Of a stretch of DNA of 64,000 nt, positions 47,575 to 56,005 are shown piece by piece. Numbering within the stretch: position 1 is the stretch's first letter; each line of letters begins with the position of its first letter. Origin of the DNA: Streptomyces sp. I6 (GTDB lineage: Bacteria; Actinomycetota; Actinomycetes; Streptomycetales; Streptomycetaceae); contig RHDP01000001.1 of the NCBI GenBank assembly GCA_003725745.1, positions 186,001 through 250,000 on the forward strand. Direction: 5' to 3'. The notes under the pieces were generated by a model. That model was not told the origin of the DNA. It ran no database searches and worked only from the letters and a program-made list of their open reading frames with translations. Made by a program: the position numbers and the translations under genes.

Positions 47575-49083
47575 TCACGGTCGCCCTCCCTCGCGGCCGG
47601 CTTCGTCGGGCGCGGGCACACCGCTCCCCAGGGGCGCCCGGCCCCGGTGTGTCCCGGACACCGCGCCGGGGACCGACGCGGGGGGCGTCTCGGGGTGCCG
47701 GGAGCCGCCGGGGTCCGGAGGGGACGGCGCGCCGCTGCTCTGCTCGGGATCCGGCTCCGCGGCATCGGGCTCCCCGCGCCCGCCGCGGCGGCGGCGGAGT
47801 CCGCCCGGTGGGGGCGCGGGACCGCCGGCGGGCGCCGGACCGCCACCGGGTGCCGGAAAGCCGGATACCGGGGAACCGGGTGCCGGAGAACCGGACACCG
47901 GCGCCCGGCCGGGTGCCGGAGAACCGGACACCGGACCGGTGCCCGCCGTCCCCTGGACCGCCGGGCCCTGGCCGTCCTGCTGGGGGTGCGGCTCCCCCTC
48001 CCCGGCCGCCGGCCGCGACGGCTCGTGCCCCGGTGCCCTCGGGCCCGCCGCCGGCTCGTGGCGGAGCGGAGCCGGACGGGACGGCGGATCGGTGAGCAAA
48101 CGGTGGGGTACGAACGTCACGGCCCGGGTTCCGCCGTACGAGGAGGCGGCGGTCAGCTCCACGCTGAAGCCCAGTTCACGGCTCCATCGGCCCGCGCAGG
48201 CGAGCCCGAGGCGCGGCACCGCGCCGAGCCGGGCCAGATCCGGTTCGTCCCGGAGCCGGGCCGCGGCCTGCGCGAGGACGTCGGGCGGCATGCCGAGGCC
48301 GGCGTCGTCGATCTCGACGACCGCCCCCGCGGCCACCTCCCGTACGGTGACCGCGACCGGGGTACCGGACGGCGAGAACACCGTGGCGTTCTCGAGGAGT
48401 TCGGCGATGACGTGCACCAGCCCTTCGACGGCGGGCGGCGCGACATGCAGGGTCTGACCGCCGTGCACGTCGACACGGCCGAACTCCACGATGCGCGACC
48501 GGGCTCCGTGGACGCAGTCGTGGAGGGACACGGGTCGCCGCTCCCGCCGCACGGGCCAGCTCCCGCACAGCACGAGCAGGGTCTGGGCCCTGCGGTTCAT
48601 CCGGGCGGCCGCGTGACCGGCCCTGATCACCTCGGCCGTCAGCCGGGGGTCGTCGAGGGAGCGTTCGACGCGGTCCAGCGCCTCCTGCTGCGCGGTCGCC
48701 ATGGCGTGCACGGTGCGGGCGACGGACTCGAGGGCGGACCGCACGGAGTCCCGCAGGGCGCGCTCCCTGCGTACGGCCTCGTCGGAGCCGAGGGCGGTGA
48801 CGACGGCGGCCAGGGCCCTGGCGAAATCCGCACCCGTCTCGGAGTCCGAACCGACGGGGCCCGGTACTCCGTCCAGCAGACGTCCGGTGCGCGTGCGTTC
48901 GGCGATGGCGGGGGCCCTGACGGCGGCGAGATGCGCGATCTCGGACTCACGCGCGGCCGCGAGCCGTTCCGCGCCCGCCCGCGCCCGCTGCTCGGCCTCG
49001 AGTCTGCGGCGCAGCGACAACGCCCAGATGAGCATCGCCAGGGCGGCGGCCCCGCCGCCCCCGGCGATCAGCAGCCCGACCAT
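47575..49083 (-). CDS. CvnA-like membrane sensor with HATPase domain
   Basis: 502 residues. N-terminal membrane helix MVGLLIAGGGGAAALAMLIW, then a coiled-coil signalling helix (LRRRLEAEQRARAGAERLAA). A histidine-kinase-like ATPase follows: GLVHVIAELLENATVFSPSG (N box), VVEIDDAGLGMPPDVL (G1) and RLGLACAGRWSRELGF (G2). No clear phospho-His box is seen, as usual for CvnA proteins of conservons. The C-terminal ~150 residues are a Pro/Gly/Ala-rich tail with tandem PVSGSPAPG-like units. CvnA normally heads a cvnABCD operon forming a membrane complex with a GTPase; B-D are absent here. ATG 49083; GTG 49086 is adjacent. Confidence 0.82.
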   Translation of the reverse strand: MVGLLIAGGGGAAALAMLIWALSLRRRLEAEQRARAGAERLAAARESEIAHLAAVRAPAIAERTRTGRLLDGVPGPVGSDSETGADFARALAAVVTALGSDEAVRRERALRDSVRSALESVARTVHAMATAQQEALDRVERSLDDPRLTAEVIRAGHAAARMNRRAQTLLVLCGSWPVRRERRPVSLHDCVHGARSRIVEFGRVDVHGGQTLHVAPPAVEGLVHVIAELLENATVFSPSGTPVAVTVREVAAGAVVEIDDAGLGMPPDVLAQAAARLRDEPDLARLGAVPRLGLACAGRWSRELGFSVELTAASSYGGTRAVTFVPHRLLTDPPSRPAPLRHEPAAGPRAPGHEPSRPAAGEGEPHPQQDGQGPAVQGTAGTGPVSGSPAPGRAPVSGSPAPGSPVSGFPAPGGGPAPAGGPAPPPGGLRRRRGGRGEPDAAEPDPEQSSGAPSPPDPGGSRHPETPPASVPGAVSGTHRGRAPLGSGVPAPDEAGREGGRP

Positions 49084-49344
49084 GACTCGACGCTTCCGGA
49101 TAACGCGACCACGCCAGAACGAGTCCCTTCCAGATCGCCTACGGGGCTCCCCCGGCGATCGGGGGTATCCAGATCCTACGGTCAACCAGCCAATCTTCGA
49201 ACGCCCGTTGTGCAACTCCCGTCACTTTCCGCCATCACGGTTCCGGGAACTCGACGGCTTTTCGGGGCGGTCTGTCGCATAGTGTGAACTCGGCCCCGCC
49301 TCGCCGCCGCGAGCGCGGAAGGGCCGGACGACAGGGGGCGGTTC

Positions 49345-49845
49345 ATGCGTGCGCAGCGTGTGCCGGCCGTCCTCGTCACCCTGCTCGTCTCCGTGTTCTT
49401 CGCCCTCCTCGGGTCCCTCGCCGGTGCCTCACCGGCCGCGGCGGCGGCCGGCGGTACGCCGGCGCCGGTGTCCGTGTCCGTATACGTACCCGTACCCGTA
49501 CCCGTATCCGCGCCGGACGCGGCCACCGCGTTCCGGCACACTGCACGTCCCGTGCGGTCCGACGTGCGGTACCGGCACAACGCACGGCACCTCCACGACG
49601 GGCCACTGCGTACGACGGCAGAAGAAGCCCACGGCGCGCGCCCGTCGCCGCTCCCTCCGACGCCCGGCGGGCGCCTGCCCGACGCGGCCTCGCCCGAGCC
49701 CGCCACGCACGGCACGGTCCGGCCGGCGTCCGCCCGCGACGTGGTGCGGACGTCGCACCGTGCCGAACTCCCCGATGTGCGGGGGCCTCCGGGGACGGCC
49801 GATCACCGGTCCCGTCCCACATCACCGCCGGCGTGCCCCTCCTGA
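49345..49845 (+). CDS. secreted leader protein upstream of secDF, candidate Sec-monitoring arrest peptide
   Basis: 166 residues with no recognised family. It has a clear Sec signal peptide: positive MRAQR, then VPAVLVTLLVSVFFALLGSL, then AGASPAAAAAG with an Ala-x-Ala cleavage zone. The remainder is low complexity, with a VPVPVPVS stretch from a tacccg microsatellite (near 49483-49504) and no cysteine until the last few residues. The C-terminus contains V-R146-G-P-P149 and S-P-P (160-162) close to the stop; R-A-P-P-like and polyproline motifs are known to stall ribosomes. Its stop codon (49843-49845) lies inside the 5' arm of a hairpin that masks the secDF ribosome site. Role as an export sensor is inferred from this layout. 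Confidence 0.7.
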   Translation: MRAQRVPAVLVTLLVSVFFALLGSLAGASPAAAAAGGTPAPVSVSVYVPVPVPVSAPDAATAFRHTARPVRSDVRYRHNARHLHDGPLRTTAEEAHGARPSPLPPTPGGRLPDAASPEPATHGTVRPASARDVVRTSHRAELPDVRGPPGTADHRSRPTSPPACPS

Positions 49846-49868
49846 GGGCGCCCGGCGCCCTCAGGAGG
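49838..49868 (+). promoter_or_regulatory. SD-sequestering hairpin before secDF
   Basis: Arms cctcctgagggcg (49838-49850) and cgccctcaggagg (49856-49868) pair perfectly over 13 bp, with up to two more pairs into the loop. The 3' arm includes AGGAGG, the secDF ribosome site seven bases before GTG 49875. The 5' arm includes the leader's TGA stop. A ribosome at the leader C-terminus would melt the stem and free the site. Confidence 0.85.
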
Positions 49869-49874
49869 AAGCTT

Positions 49875-52162
49875 GTGACTCGCACCACCGCGGTGCGGGC
49901 AGTTCTCGCCGTGCTCGTACTGCTCGCATCCCTCTTCGTCGCACTCACCCAGTCCCCCAGACTCGGTCTGGATCTCCAGGGCGGCACCCGTATGGTGCTC
50001 GAGGCCCGTGACACCGCCGCCGTGAAGGCGGACGCCGACACCACCGACCACGTCATCGAAGTGCTGCGGCAGCGCATCGACGCGCTGGGCGTCGCGGAGC
50101 CGGTCCTGGCCCGCTCCGGCGAGAACCGCATCGTCGTGGAACTGCCGGACGTCCAGGACCCGCGCCATGCCGCCGAGGTCCTCGGCCGCACGGCCCAGCT
50201 GACCTTCCATCCCGTCGAGGCACCCCCGAAGAGGGGACGGCCGGGCGGCGGGTACTGCCCGACGAACAGGGCAGACCGGTCACGCTCGGCGCCGCGGCGC
50301 TGTCCGGGGCCGGCGTGAAGGACGCGGAGGCCCGGTTCGACCCCCAGCAGGGCACGGGCTGGCATGTGGCCCTGGACTTCCGGGGGGACGCGGCACGCGA
50401 CTGGGCCGGACTGACCGGGCGGGCCGCCTGCCACCCCGTGCAGGACGACCGGCGCCGGGTCGCGATCGTGCTCGACGACAAGGTGGTCTCGTCGCCGCAG
50501 GTGGATCCGTCGGTCGGCTGCCGCTCCGGGATCGCCTCGGGTGCCACCCGGATCACCGGTGCGTTCGACGCTGCGGAGGCCAGGCAACTGGCCCTGCTCA
50601 TCAAGGGCGGCGCGCTGCCGGTGCCGGTGGAGACCGTCGATCAGCGGATCGTGGGACCGACACTCGGCGCGGCCGCGATCAGCGCGAGTGCCGAGGCCGC
50701 GGCTGTGGGGGTGTCGCTCACGGCGCTGTTCATCACGTTCGTCTACCGGCTCTTCGGCGCCCTGGCCGCCGCGGCGCTGGCCGCTTACGGAGTGGTCTCG
50801 TACGCCGCCCTGGTGGCCCTCGGCGTCACACTGACACTGCCAGGACTGGCCGGATTCGTGCTCGCGATCGGCATGGCCGTGGACGCGAACGTGCTCGTCC
50901 TCGAACGGGCCAGGGAGGAGTACCCGAACCGGCCCCGCCGGCCACGCCGGTCGCTGCGCAGCACCATGTCGACGGCCTCCCGCAGGGCGTGGACCGCGGT
51001 GGCCGACGCGAACGCGACCACGCTCCTCGCGGCGGGGCTGCTCTTCCTGCTGGGCTCGGGGCCGGTGAAGGGCTTCGGTGTCACACTGGCGATCGGCGTC
51101 GTCGTCTCGATGTTCTCGGCGCTGGTCGTAGCGCGGGCGCTGACCGACGCGGCCGCGCGGTTCCCGTTCGTGGACCGGTTCCGGACCGTCAGCGGCGTGG
51201 GGGGTCCGGGCCGGGTCAGGACGTTCCTCACCCGCCGCGGCCCGCGGCCCATGCGCACCCCCCGGCGCTGGCTGGTGCTGTCGGCCGTGCTGGTCGCGGT
51301 GGCCGTCACGGGCGTCCTGCTGCGCGGGCTGAACCTGGGGGTCGAGTTCACCGGCGGCCGGCTGGTCGAGTACGCCACCGCTCGGACGGTGGACGCCGAC
51401 ACGGCCCGATCGGCCGTCGCGAAGGCGGGCTTCCCCGACGCGGAGGTCACCACCGCCGACGGCCGGGACGTCTCGGTACGGGGCGCGGGCATCGACGACG
51501 ACGGGGCGGCGGCGATCGGCGACGCGCTCGCCGGACCGGGCGGAGGCACCACGACCAAGGTCCGCGACGAGCTGATCGGCCCCAGTATGGGCGAGGAACT
51601 GCGGCGCAACGCCATGATCGCCCTGGGCATCGCGGTGGTCGCGCAGCTGGCCTATCTGACTGCGCGGTTCCGCTGGACGTTCGCCACGGGCTGCGTGGTG
51701 GCGCTGGTGCACGACGTGGTCGTCGTGGTCGGCGCGTTCGCCTGGCTGGGCCGGCCGGTGGACGGCGTATTCCTCGCGGCGCTGCTCACGGTCGTCGGCT
51801 ACTCGGTCAACGACTCGGTCGTGGTGTTCGACCGGGTCAGAGAGCTGTGGCGGAGAGAGCCGCACGGTGCGCTGCCGGCCCTCGCGGACGCGGCGGTGCT
51901 GCAGACGGTGCCGCGCACGGTGAACACGGGCGCGGGAGCCCTGTTCATCCTCGCCGCCCTGGCCGTGCTCGGCGACGGTGCCCTCGCGGACTTCGCGATC
52001 GCGCTGCTGGTCGGGGTGTGTGTGGGCACGTACTCCTCCGCGCTCACGGCCGTTCCGGTGGCGCTGCTCCTCGAGGCGGGCCGGCCCGCGCCCACCCGCG
52101 CGGGCCGCCCGCGCACCGGCGCCTCCCGCCGCGCCGCACAGGACAACGGCGCGGTGGTCTGA
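49875..52162 (+). CDS. secDF: fused protein translocase SecDF (one frameshift)
   Basis: About 762 residues, SecD and SecF in one chain. The SecD part has TM1 AVLAVLVLLASLFVALT, GLDLQGGTRMVLEARD (D1), the periplasmic P1 domain with HVIEVLRQRIDALGVAEP, and GFVLAIGMAVDANVLVLERA (proton-pathway Asp). The SecF part has RGLNLGVEFTGGRLVEYATA and LLTVVGYSVNDSVVVFDRVR. Twelve helices are expected. It uses the proton gradient to pull exported chains out after SecA. The frame is lost in the five-C run 50223-50227; one base restores it. GTG 49875 follows AGGAGG buried in a hairpin. Streptomyces carry separate secD and secF elsewhere, so this is probably an additional, conditionally expressed copy. Confidence 0.93.
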
Positions 52163-52287
52163 CGGAGGAGACGCCCACGCCGCCCGGCTGCCCGACCGGA
52201 CGAATCGGGGGCCCGGACTGACAGAGGAGACGCCGACGCCACCCGGCTGCCCGACCGGACGTGCCGGACGTGCCGGACGTGCCGGAC
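52159..52287. repeat. 44-bp direct duplication plus 9-bp tandem repeat after secDF
   Basis: A ~44-bp segment starting ctgacggaggagacgcccac at 52159 recurs with three mismatches at 52218-52261. Then gtgccggac is repeated three times (52261-52287). The first copy includes the secDF stop codon, so the duplication reaches into the coding end. Confidence 0.8.
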
Positions 52288-52310
52288 GGGTGAACCGGAT
52301 GCGCGAGGGC

Positions 52311-52358
52311 GGAAGCGGCCCCGCCGGGCGGTGTCCACCGTCCGGCGGGGCCGCTTCC
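52311..52358. terminator. 17-bp perfect stem between convergent genes
   Basis: Arms ggaagcggccccgccgg (52311-52327) and ccggcggggccgcttcc (52342-52358), with a smaller inner cggt/accg stem in the loop. It can terminate secDF from the left and the lipoprotein gene from the right. Confidence 0.88.
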
Positions 52359-52439
52359 CAGGGCCCCTTCCCAGGGCCGGCTGCCCCCGGCTCCCGGGGG
52401 CAGCCGGCGGATGCCGGGGGGGCGGCGGTCGCGCCGGGC

Positions 52440-53195
52440 TCAGGAGGTGCCGGCCGACTCGATCGCCTTGGCCAGCTTGGCGGTCTGACGGCCGTGCAGG
52501 TCCTCGGGGAGGTCGGCCTTCTTCGGGTCCAGGAGGTTGAGCGTGAAGAACACCGCCACGTTGCGCCCTTGCCGGACGGCGGTGATCTGCATGGGCATCG
52601 ACGAACCCTGTGCGGTGCCGGTCATCCTCCAGGACACGGCCTCGTCGCCGCCCTCGGGGGCTTCCTCGGCCTTCACCGCCACGTACTTCACCGCGGAACC
52701 GCCGCTGTTGCCGGTGGTGGTGAAGCCGGCGCCGCAGGTGGCGAGTGCCTTGCGGACGTCCGAAAAGGTGCGCCTCGCGTCATCGCCCTCGTAGGAGAAG
52801 AGGCTGACGGTGGTGGTGAGGCCGGGTGTGGCCGTGGAGACGAAGGAGCGGGCGGCGAAGTCGGCGGCCTCCGGGGTGCGGGCCGTACCCGAAGCGGTCA
52901 TGTCGGCGAGGGGCCGGCACTCCTCCCGGTCGGAGGTGGGACGTGTGCTGGGCGGGCTGATCTCCTGGGCCTGGTAGGAGCGCAGTTCGGAGTCGGTGAC
53001 GAGCGCCTTCCTGATCGTGTCGCCGCGGAGCACGGCCATGCCGGCGCCGGCCTTCTCCGGTCCGGCGAGCGGTTTGCCGGTCGGGGAGGCGGAACTCTCA
53101 CGGTCGCCGGAGGAGGTGCAGCCGGTCAGCAGCGCGGCGGAGGCGAGCGCGAGCGCGCCGCCCCGCCGGAGGGCCGGACGTGTGATGAGGGGCAT
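52440..53195 (-). CDS. secreted lipoprotein of unknown function
   Basis: 251 residues. The lipoprotein signal peptide is RPALRRGGALALASAALLTG with the lipobox LLTGC, so it is anchored outside the membrane. The mature part begins with a Ser/Thr linker, then AGMAVLRGDTIRKALVTDSE, FVSTATPGLTTTVSLFSYEG, ATCGAGFTTTG and MQITAVRQGRNVAVFFTLN. It resembles Streptomyces sensor-like lipoproteins with a PknH-type extracellular fold, but the match is not certain. Two cysteines (EECRPL, ATCGAG) may pair. ATG 53195 with agga upstream. Convergent with secDF. Confidence 0.75.
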   Translation of the reverse strand: MPLITRPALRRGGALALASAALLTGCTSSGDRESSASPTGKPLAGPEKAGAGMAVLRGDTIRKALVTDSELRSYQAQEISPPSTRPTSDREECRPLADMTASGTARTPEAADFAARSFVSTATPGLTTTVSLFSYEGDDARRTFSDVRKALATCGAGFTTTGNSGGSAVKYVAVKAEEAPEGGDEAVSWRMTGTAQGSSMPMQITAVRQGRNVAVFFTLNLLDPKKADLPEDLHGRQTAKLAKAIESAGTS

Positions 53196-53916
53196 GGGGA
53201 TCCTGTCGGTTCGGTGCGGCGGCGGACGGCTCGCGCTTTCGCGTGGCACCGGGCGTCCTGTCCCTCGGGCCCGCTGCGCCGCCGGCGGAGGACGGGTGGC
53301 GGGGAAAGTGTGTCCCGGATCGCCCGGTGAATCCGGGAGGGGCCGGGCGTGGTTGGGCCGTTCCGGTGGCCGTGCGCTCCGGATTTCACCGGACCCGCCG
53401 TACGCGCCCGCCGGCCGCTCCCCGCGGCCGGGAGGGCGGCCGGCGCGTACGGCCCGGACGCGCGCTTGGGCACGGCCTCCTCGCGGGCCCGGCGGGGCGG
53501 CCGCTGCCCGGGCCGCCCGGTCGGCTCCGCGGCCGTCCCTCCGTCGGCCTCAAACTCCGTCGGCCTCCCTCCGTCGGCCCGGCTCCCTCCATCGGCCTCC
53601 CTCTGCCGGGCTCCCTCCGTCGGCCTCCCTCTGCCGGGCTCCCTCTGCCGGGCCGCGGCGCCCTCCGCTCCCGGCTGGCCCGGCCCGGACGTCGAGGACC
53701 GTGCCGGGAGAAGGCGCCTCCGTAGGCCGTGGGCGTGCTGGCCGCCGGTCTCGGCACCGCCCGCCTCGGCGGCCCGCAGAGCGTGCCGCCCGCCGTGGGG
53801 AGCGGGGCCGGTGACGGCCGACGGCGTGAGGCCGGACCCGCACCGGTGACCGCCGGGCCGGTGCACCGGGCGGGCCCTGGGTCCGTGCGGCGCCCGCCGG
53901 CCCGGCCGGAGGACCG
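53196..53916. other. 720-bp gene-free region with degenerate repeats
   Basis: No supported gene. At 53535-53655 variants of ctccctccgtcggc and ctccctctgccggg alternate as a degenerate tandem array. Long open frames here on both strands are products of this repetition (Arg/Gly/Glu/Pro-rich). Confidence 0.6.
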
Positions 53917-54792
53917 CTATCCGACCGGTGCGGGCTCCCCCGCGTCGCGCAGGACGCCGATCAGCGCGGTGACGGTCTCGGCCATCGCGCGGCGCCCGAG
54001 GGACAGGTACTTCCGCGAGTCCACGGCGTCGGCGTTCGCGGCCAGGTAGTCCCGGATGGCGGAGGTCATGGCGAGGTTCAGGGCCGTGCCGATGTTGACC
54101 TTGGCGATGCCTCCGGTGACGGCGGCCGTCAGCTCCCCGTCCGGTACGCCGGACGAGCCGTGCAGCACCAGCGGTACCGCCAGGGCCCCGGCGAGCCGGG
54201 CGAGCAGCGCGTGGTCGAGCGTGGCGGTACGGGCGGTCATGGCGTGCGAGCTGCCGATGGCGACCGCGAGTGCGTCGACCCCGGTCCCCTCGACGAACGC
54301 CCGTGCCTCCTCGGGGTCGGTGCGGGCCCCGGGTGCGTGGGCGTCCAGCGGCGGGGCTCCGCCCTTGCCGCCCACCTCCCCCAGTTCGGCCTCGATCCAG
54401 AGTCCGTTGGCGTGTGCCCAGTCGGCGGCGGACCGGGTCGCGGTGAGGTTCTCCGCGTACGGCAGGTGCGCGGCGTCGTACATGACGGAGCTGAACCCGG
54501 CGTCGGCCGCCTTGCGCAGCAGCCGGCCGCTCGTGACGTGGTCGAGGTGGAGGGCGACGGGCACCCGGGCCTCCGCGGCCGCCTCGGCGGCGGCCCTGGC
54601 GAGCGGCCGGACCCGGCCGTGACGGTATTTCACCGCGTTCTCGCTGATCTGCAGGACGACCGGGGAACCGGCGCTCTCCGCGCCGGTGACGACGGCTTCG
54701 GCGTGCTCCAGCGTGATGATGTTGAAGGCGGCGACGGCACGGCGTCCGGCCGCGGCCGCGGCGACGAGTGCTCCGGTTTCGGCGAGCGGCAC
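53917..54792 (-). CDS. class II ketose-bisphosphate aldolase (KbaY/GatY-like)
   Basis: 291 residues, uninterrupted. Zinc-dependent aldolase: AVAAFNIITLEHAEAVV, catalytic Asp84-His85 in VALHLDHVTSG, SSVMYDAAHLPYAEN, LWIEAELGEVGGKGG (Zn Glu and loop), LAVAIGSSHAM with a second Zn His, VLHGSSGVPDGEL with the third, and IAKVNIGTALNLA for phosphate binding. It resembles tagatose-1,6-bisphosphate or short fructose-bisphosphate aldolases. Its placement directly after an AgaS-type isomerase (3-bp gap) supports amino-sugar or tagatose catabolism. Co-transcribed with the SIS gene. Confidence 0.9.
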   Translation of the reverse strand: MPLAETGALVAAAAAGRRAVAAFNIITLEHAEAVVTGAESAGSPVVLQISENAVKYRHGRVRPLARAAAEAAAEARVPVALHLDHVTSGRLLRKAADAGFSSVMYDAAHLPYAENLTATRSAADWAHANGLWIEAELGEVGGKGGAPPLDAHAPGARTDPEEARAFVEGTGVDALAVAIGSSHAMTARTATLDHALLARLAGALAVPLVLHGSSGVPDGELTAAVTGGIAKVNIGTALNLAMTSAIRDYLAANADAVDSRKYLSLGRRAMAETVTALIGVLRDAGEPAPVG

Positions 54793-54795
54793 GGG

Positions 54796-55680
54796 TCAGG
54801 CTCCGGACAGGATCACGGAACGGGTGAGGTGGCGGGGGCTGTCCGGGTCCAGGCCGCGTGCCGCGGCGACGGCGACCGCGAGCCGCTGGGCGCGGACCAG
54901 TTCGGCGAGCGGGTCGAGTCCGCCGGCGACCCACGTCCCGCCGGTGGCGCGGACCTCGTCGGCGAGCCCGGCGGGCGCGTCGCCGATCATCCAGGTGGCG
55001 GTGCCGCGGGTGGTGACGCTGATGGGGCCGTGCCGGTACTCCATGGCCGGGTACGCCTCGGCCCAGGACGCCGACGCCTCGCGCACCTTGAGCGCCGCCT
55101 CGTTGGCCAGGCCCACCGTCCAGCCGCGGCCGAGGAAGGTGAACTGCGAGCAGGTCGTGAGCCGTTCGGGCAGCGGTTCGGCGAGCGCCTCCGCGCAGTC
55201 GTCGAGGACGGCGCCGGTGTGCAGGCCCCAGTGGGCGCGCAGCAGGGTGAGGGCCGTGGTCGCGAACCGCGTCTGGACCACGGACCTCTCGTCGGCGAAG
55301 TCGAGGACCACCGTCTCGTCTGCCGCGGTCATGACCGGCGTGGCGGGGTCCGCGGTGACCGCCGTGGTACGGGTGCGTCCGCGCAGCCGGCCGAGGAGTT
55401 CGAGCACCTCGGTGGTGGTGCCCGAACGGGTGAGGGCGACGACCCGGTCGTAGGAACGGCCGACGGGGAACTCGGAGGCGGCGAAGGCGTCCGACTCGCC
55501 CTGTCCCGCGCCCTCGCGCAGGGCCGCGGCCGCCTGGCCCATGAACAGGGAGGTGCCGCAGCCGACGAACGCCACCCGCTCGCCGGCGGCCGGGAGCGCC
55601 CCTCGCTCGGCCGCGGCGAGTTCCGCGGCCCGGTTCCAGCACTGCGGCTGGCTCGCCAGCTCCTGCGCGACATGGCTCAT
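54796..55680 (-). CDS. SIS-domain sugar isomerase/deaminase, AgaS-like
   Basis: 294 residues with two SIS domains. The first domain has VAFVGCGTSLFMGQAAAALR and VALTRSGTTTEVLELLGRLR (phosphosugar-binding Ser/Thr loop). The second has TFLGRGWTVGLANEAALKVR and SWAEAYPAMEYRHGPISV, where the EYRHGP motif is shared with GlmS and AgaS isomerases. It would convert a 6-phospho amino sugar to a ketose phosphate for the aldolase encoded next. ATG 55680 has ggaaggag ten bases upstream. Divergent from the DeoR regulator, with a phased repeat between. Confidence 0.9.
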   Translation of the reverse strand: MSHVAQELASQPQCWNRAAELAAAERGALPAAGERVAFVGCGTSLFMGQAAAALREGAGQGESDAFAASEFPVGRSYDRVVALTRSGTTTEVLELLGRLRGRTRTTAVTADPATPVMTAADETVVLDFADERSVVQTRFATTALTLLRAHWGLHTGAVLDDCAEALAEPLPERLTTCSQFTFLGRGWTVGLANEAALKVREASASWAEAYPAMEYRHGPISVTTRGTATWMIGDAPAGLADEVRATGGTWVAGGLDPLAELVRAQRLAVAVAAARGLDPDSPRHLTRSVILSGA

Positions 55681-55727
55681 ATGCGTACTCCTTCCCTCGA
55701 AGGTGTGCGTGTTTTTGCAACATAGCG

Positions 55728-55751
55728 TGAGTTTTCAAGCATCTTCAAGCA
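55728..55751. promoter_or_regulatory. candidate DeoR operator, phased ttcaagca repeats
   Basis: ttcaagca at 55734-55741 and 55744-55751 are spaced exactly ten bases apart (one helical turn). They sit in an AT-rich patch 50-70 bp upstream of the SIS-aldolase operon, where a DeoR repressor from the divergent gene would act. Direct, helically phased repeats are typical of DeoR/GlpR operators. Confidence 0.6.
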
Positions 55752-56005
55752 CACGGTGCCCTCGTGCCCGTGAGTGCGGTGGCAGGACGGGTCCGGGGGA
55801 GAGGCCGTGGCGTCCGGCGCGAGGGGCCTTTCCGGGCGCCGGGGAGCCCGGGGACGGGGCCACCCGGGCGGAGGACCGCCCTCGCACCGGACGCACGCGG
55901 GTGACGCGGCGGCGGAGCGAGAGGCCGTGCGGGGTGCTGCGGCCCGGTGCACCCTTCCGGTCACGGGCTAGGGTCGCGACGTACGTTCGAGGAAGGGAGC
56001 GGTGG

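Noticed and set aside
49345..49845. Leader ORF dismissed as spurious frame
   Set aside because: Rejected as spurious at first because of low complexity. Kept because of the clear signal peptide, the start context, and the stop placed in the secDF SD hairpin.
53535..53655. CRISPR or coding repeat protein
   Set aside because: Units are degenerate, 12-21 bp, without spacers; both-strand frames are repeat artefacts.
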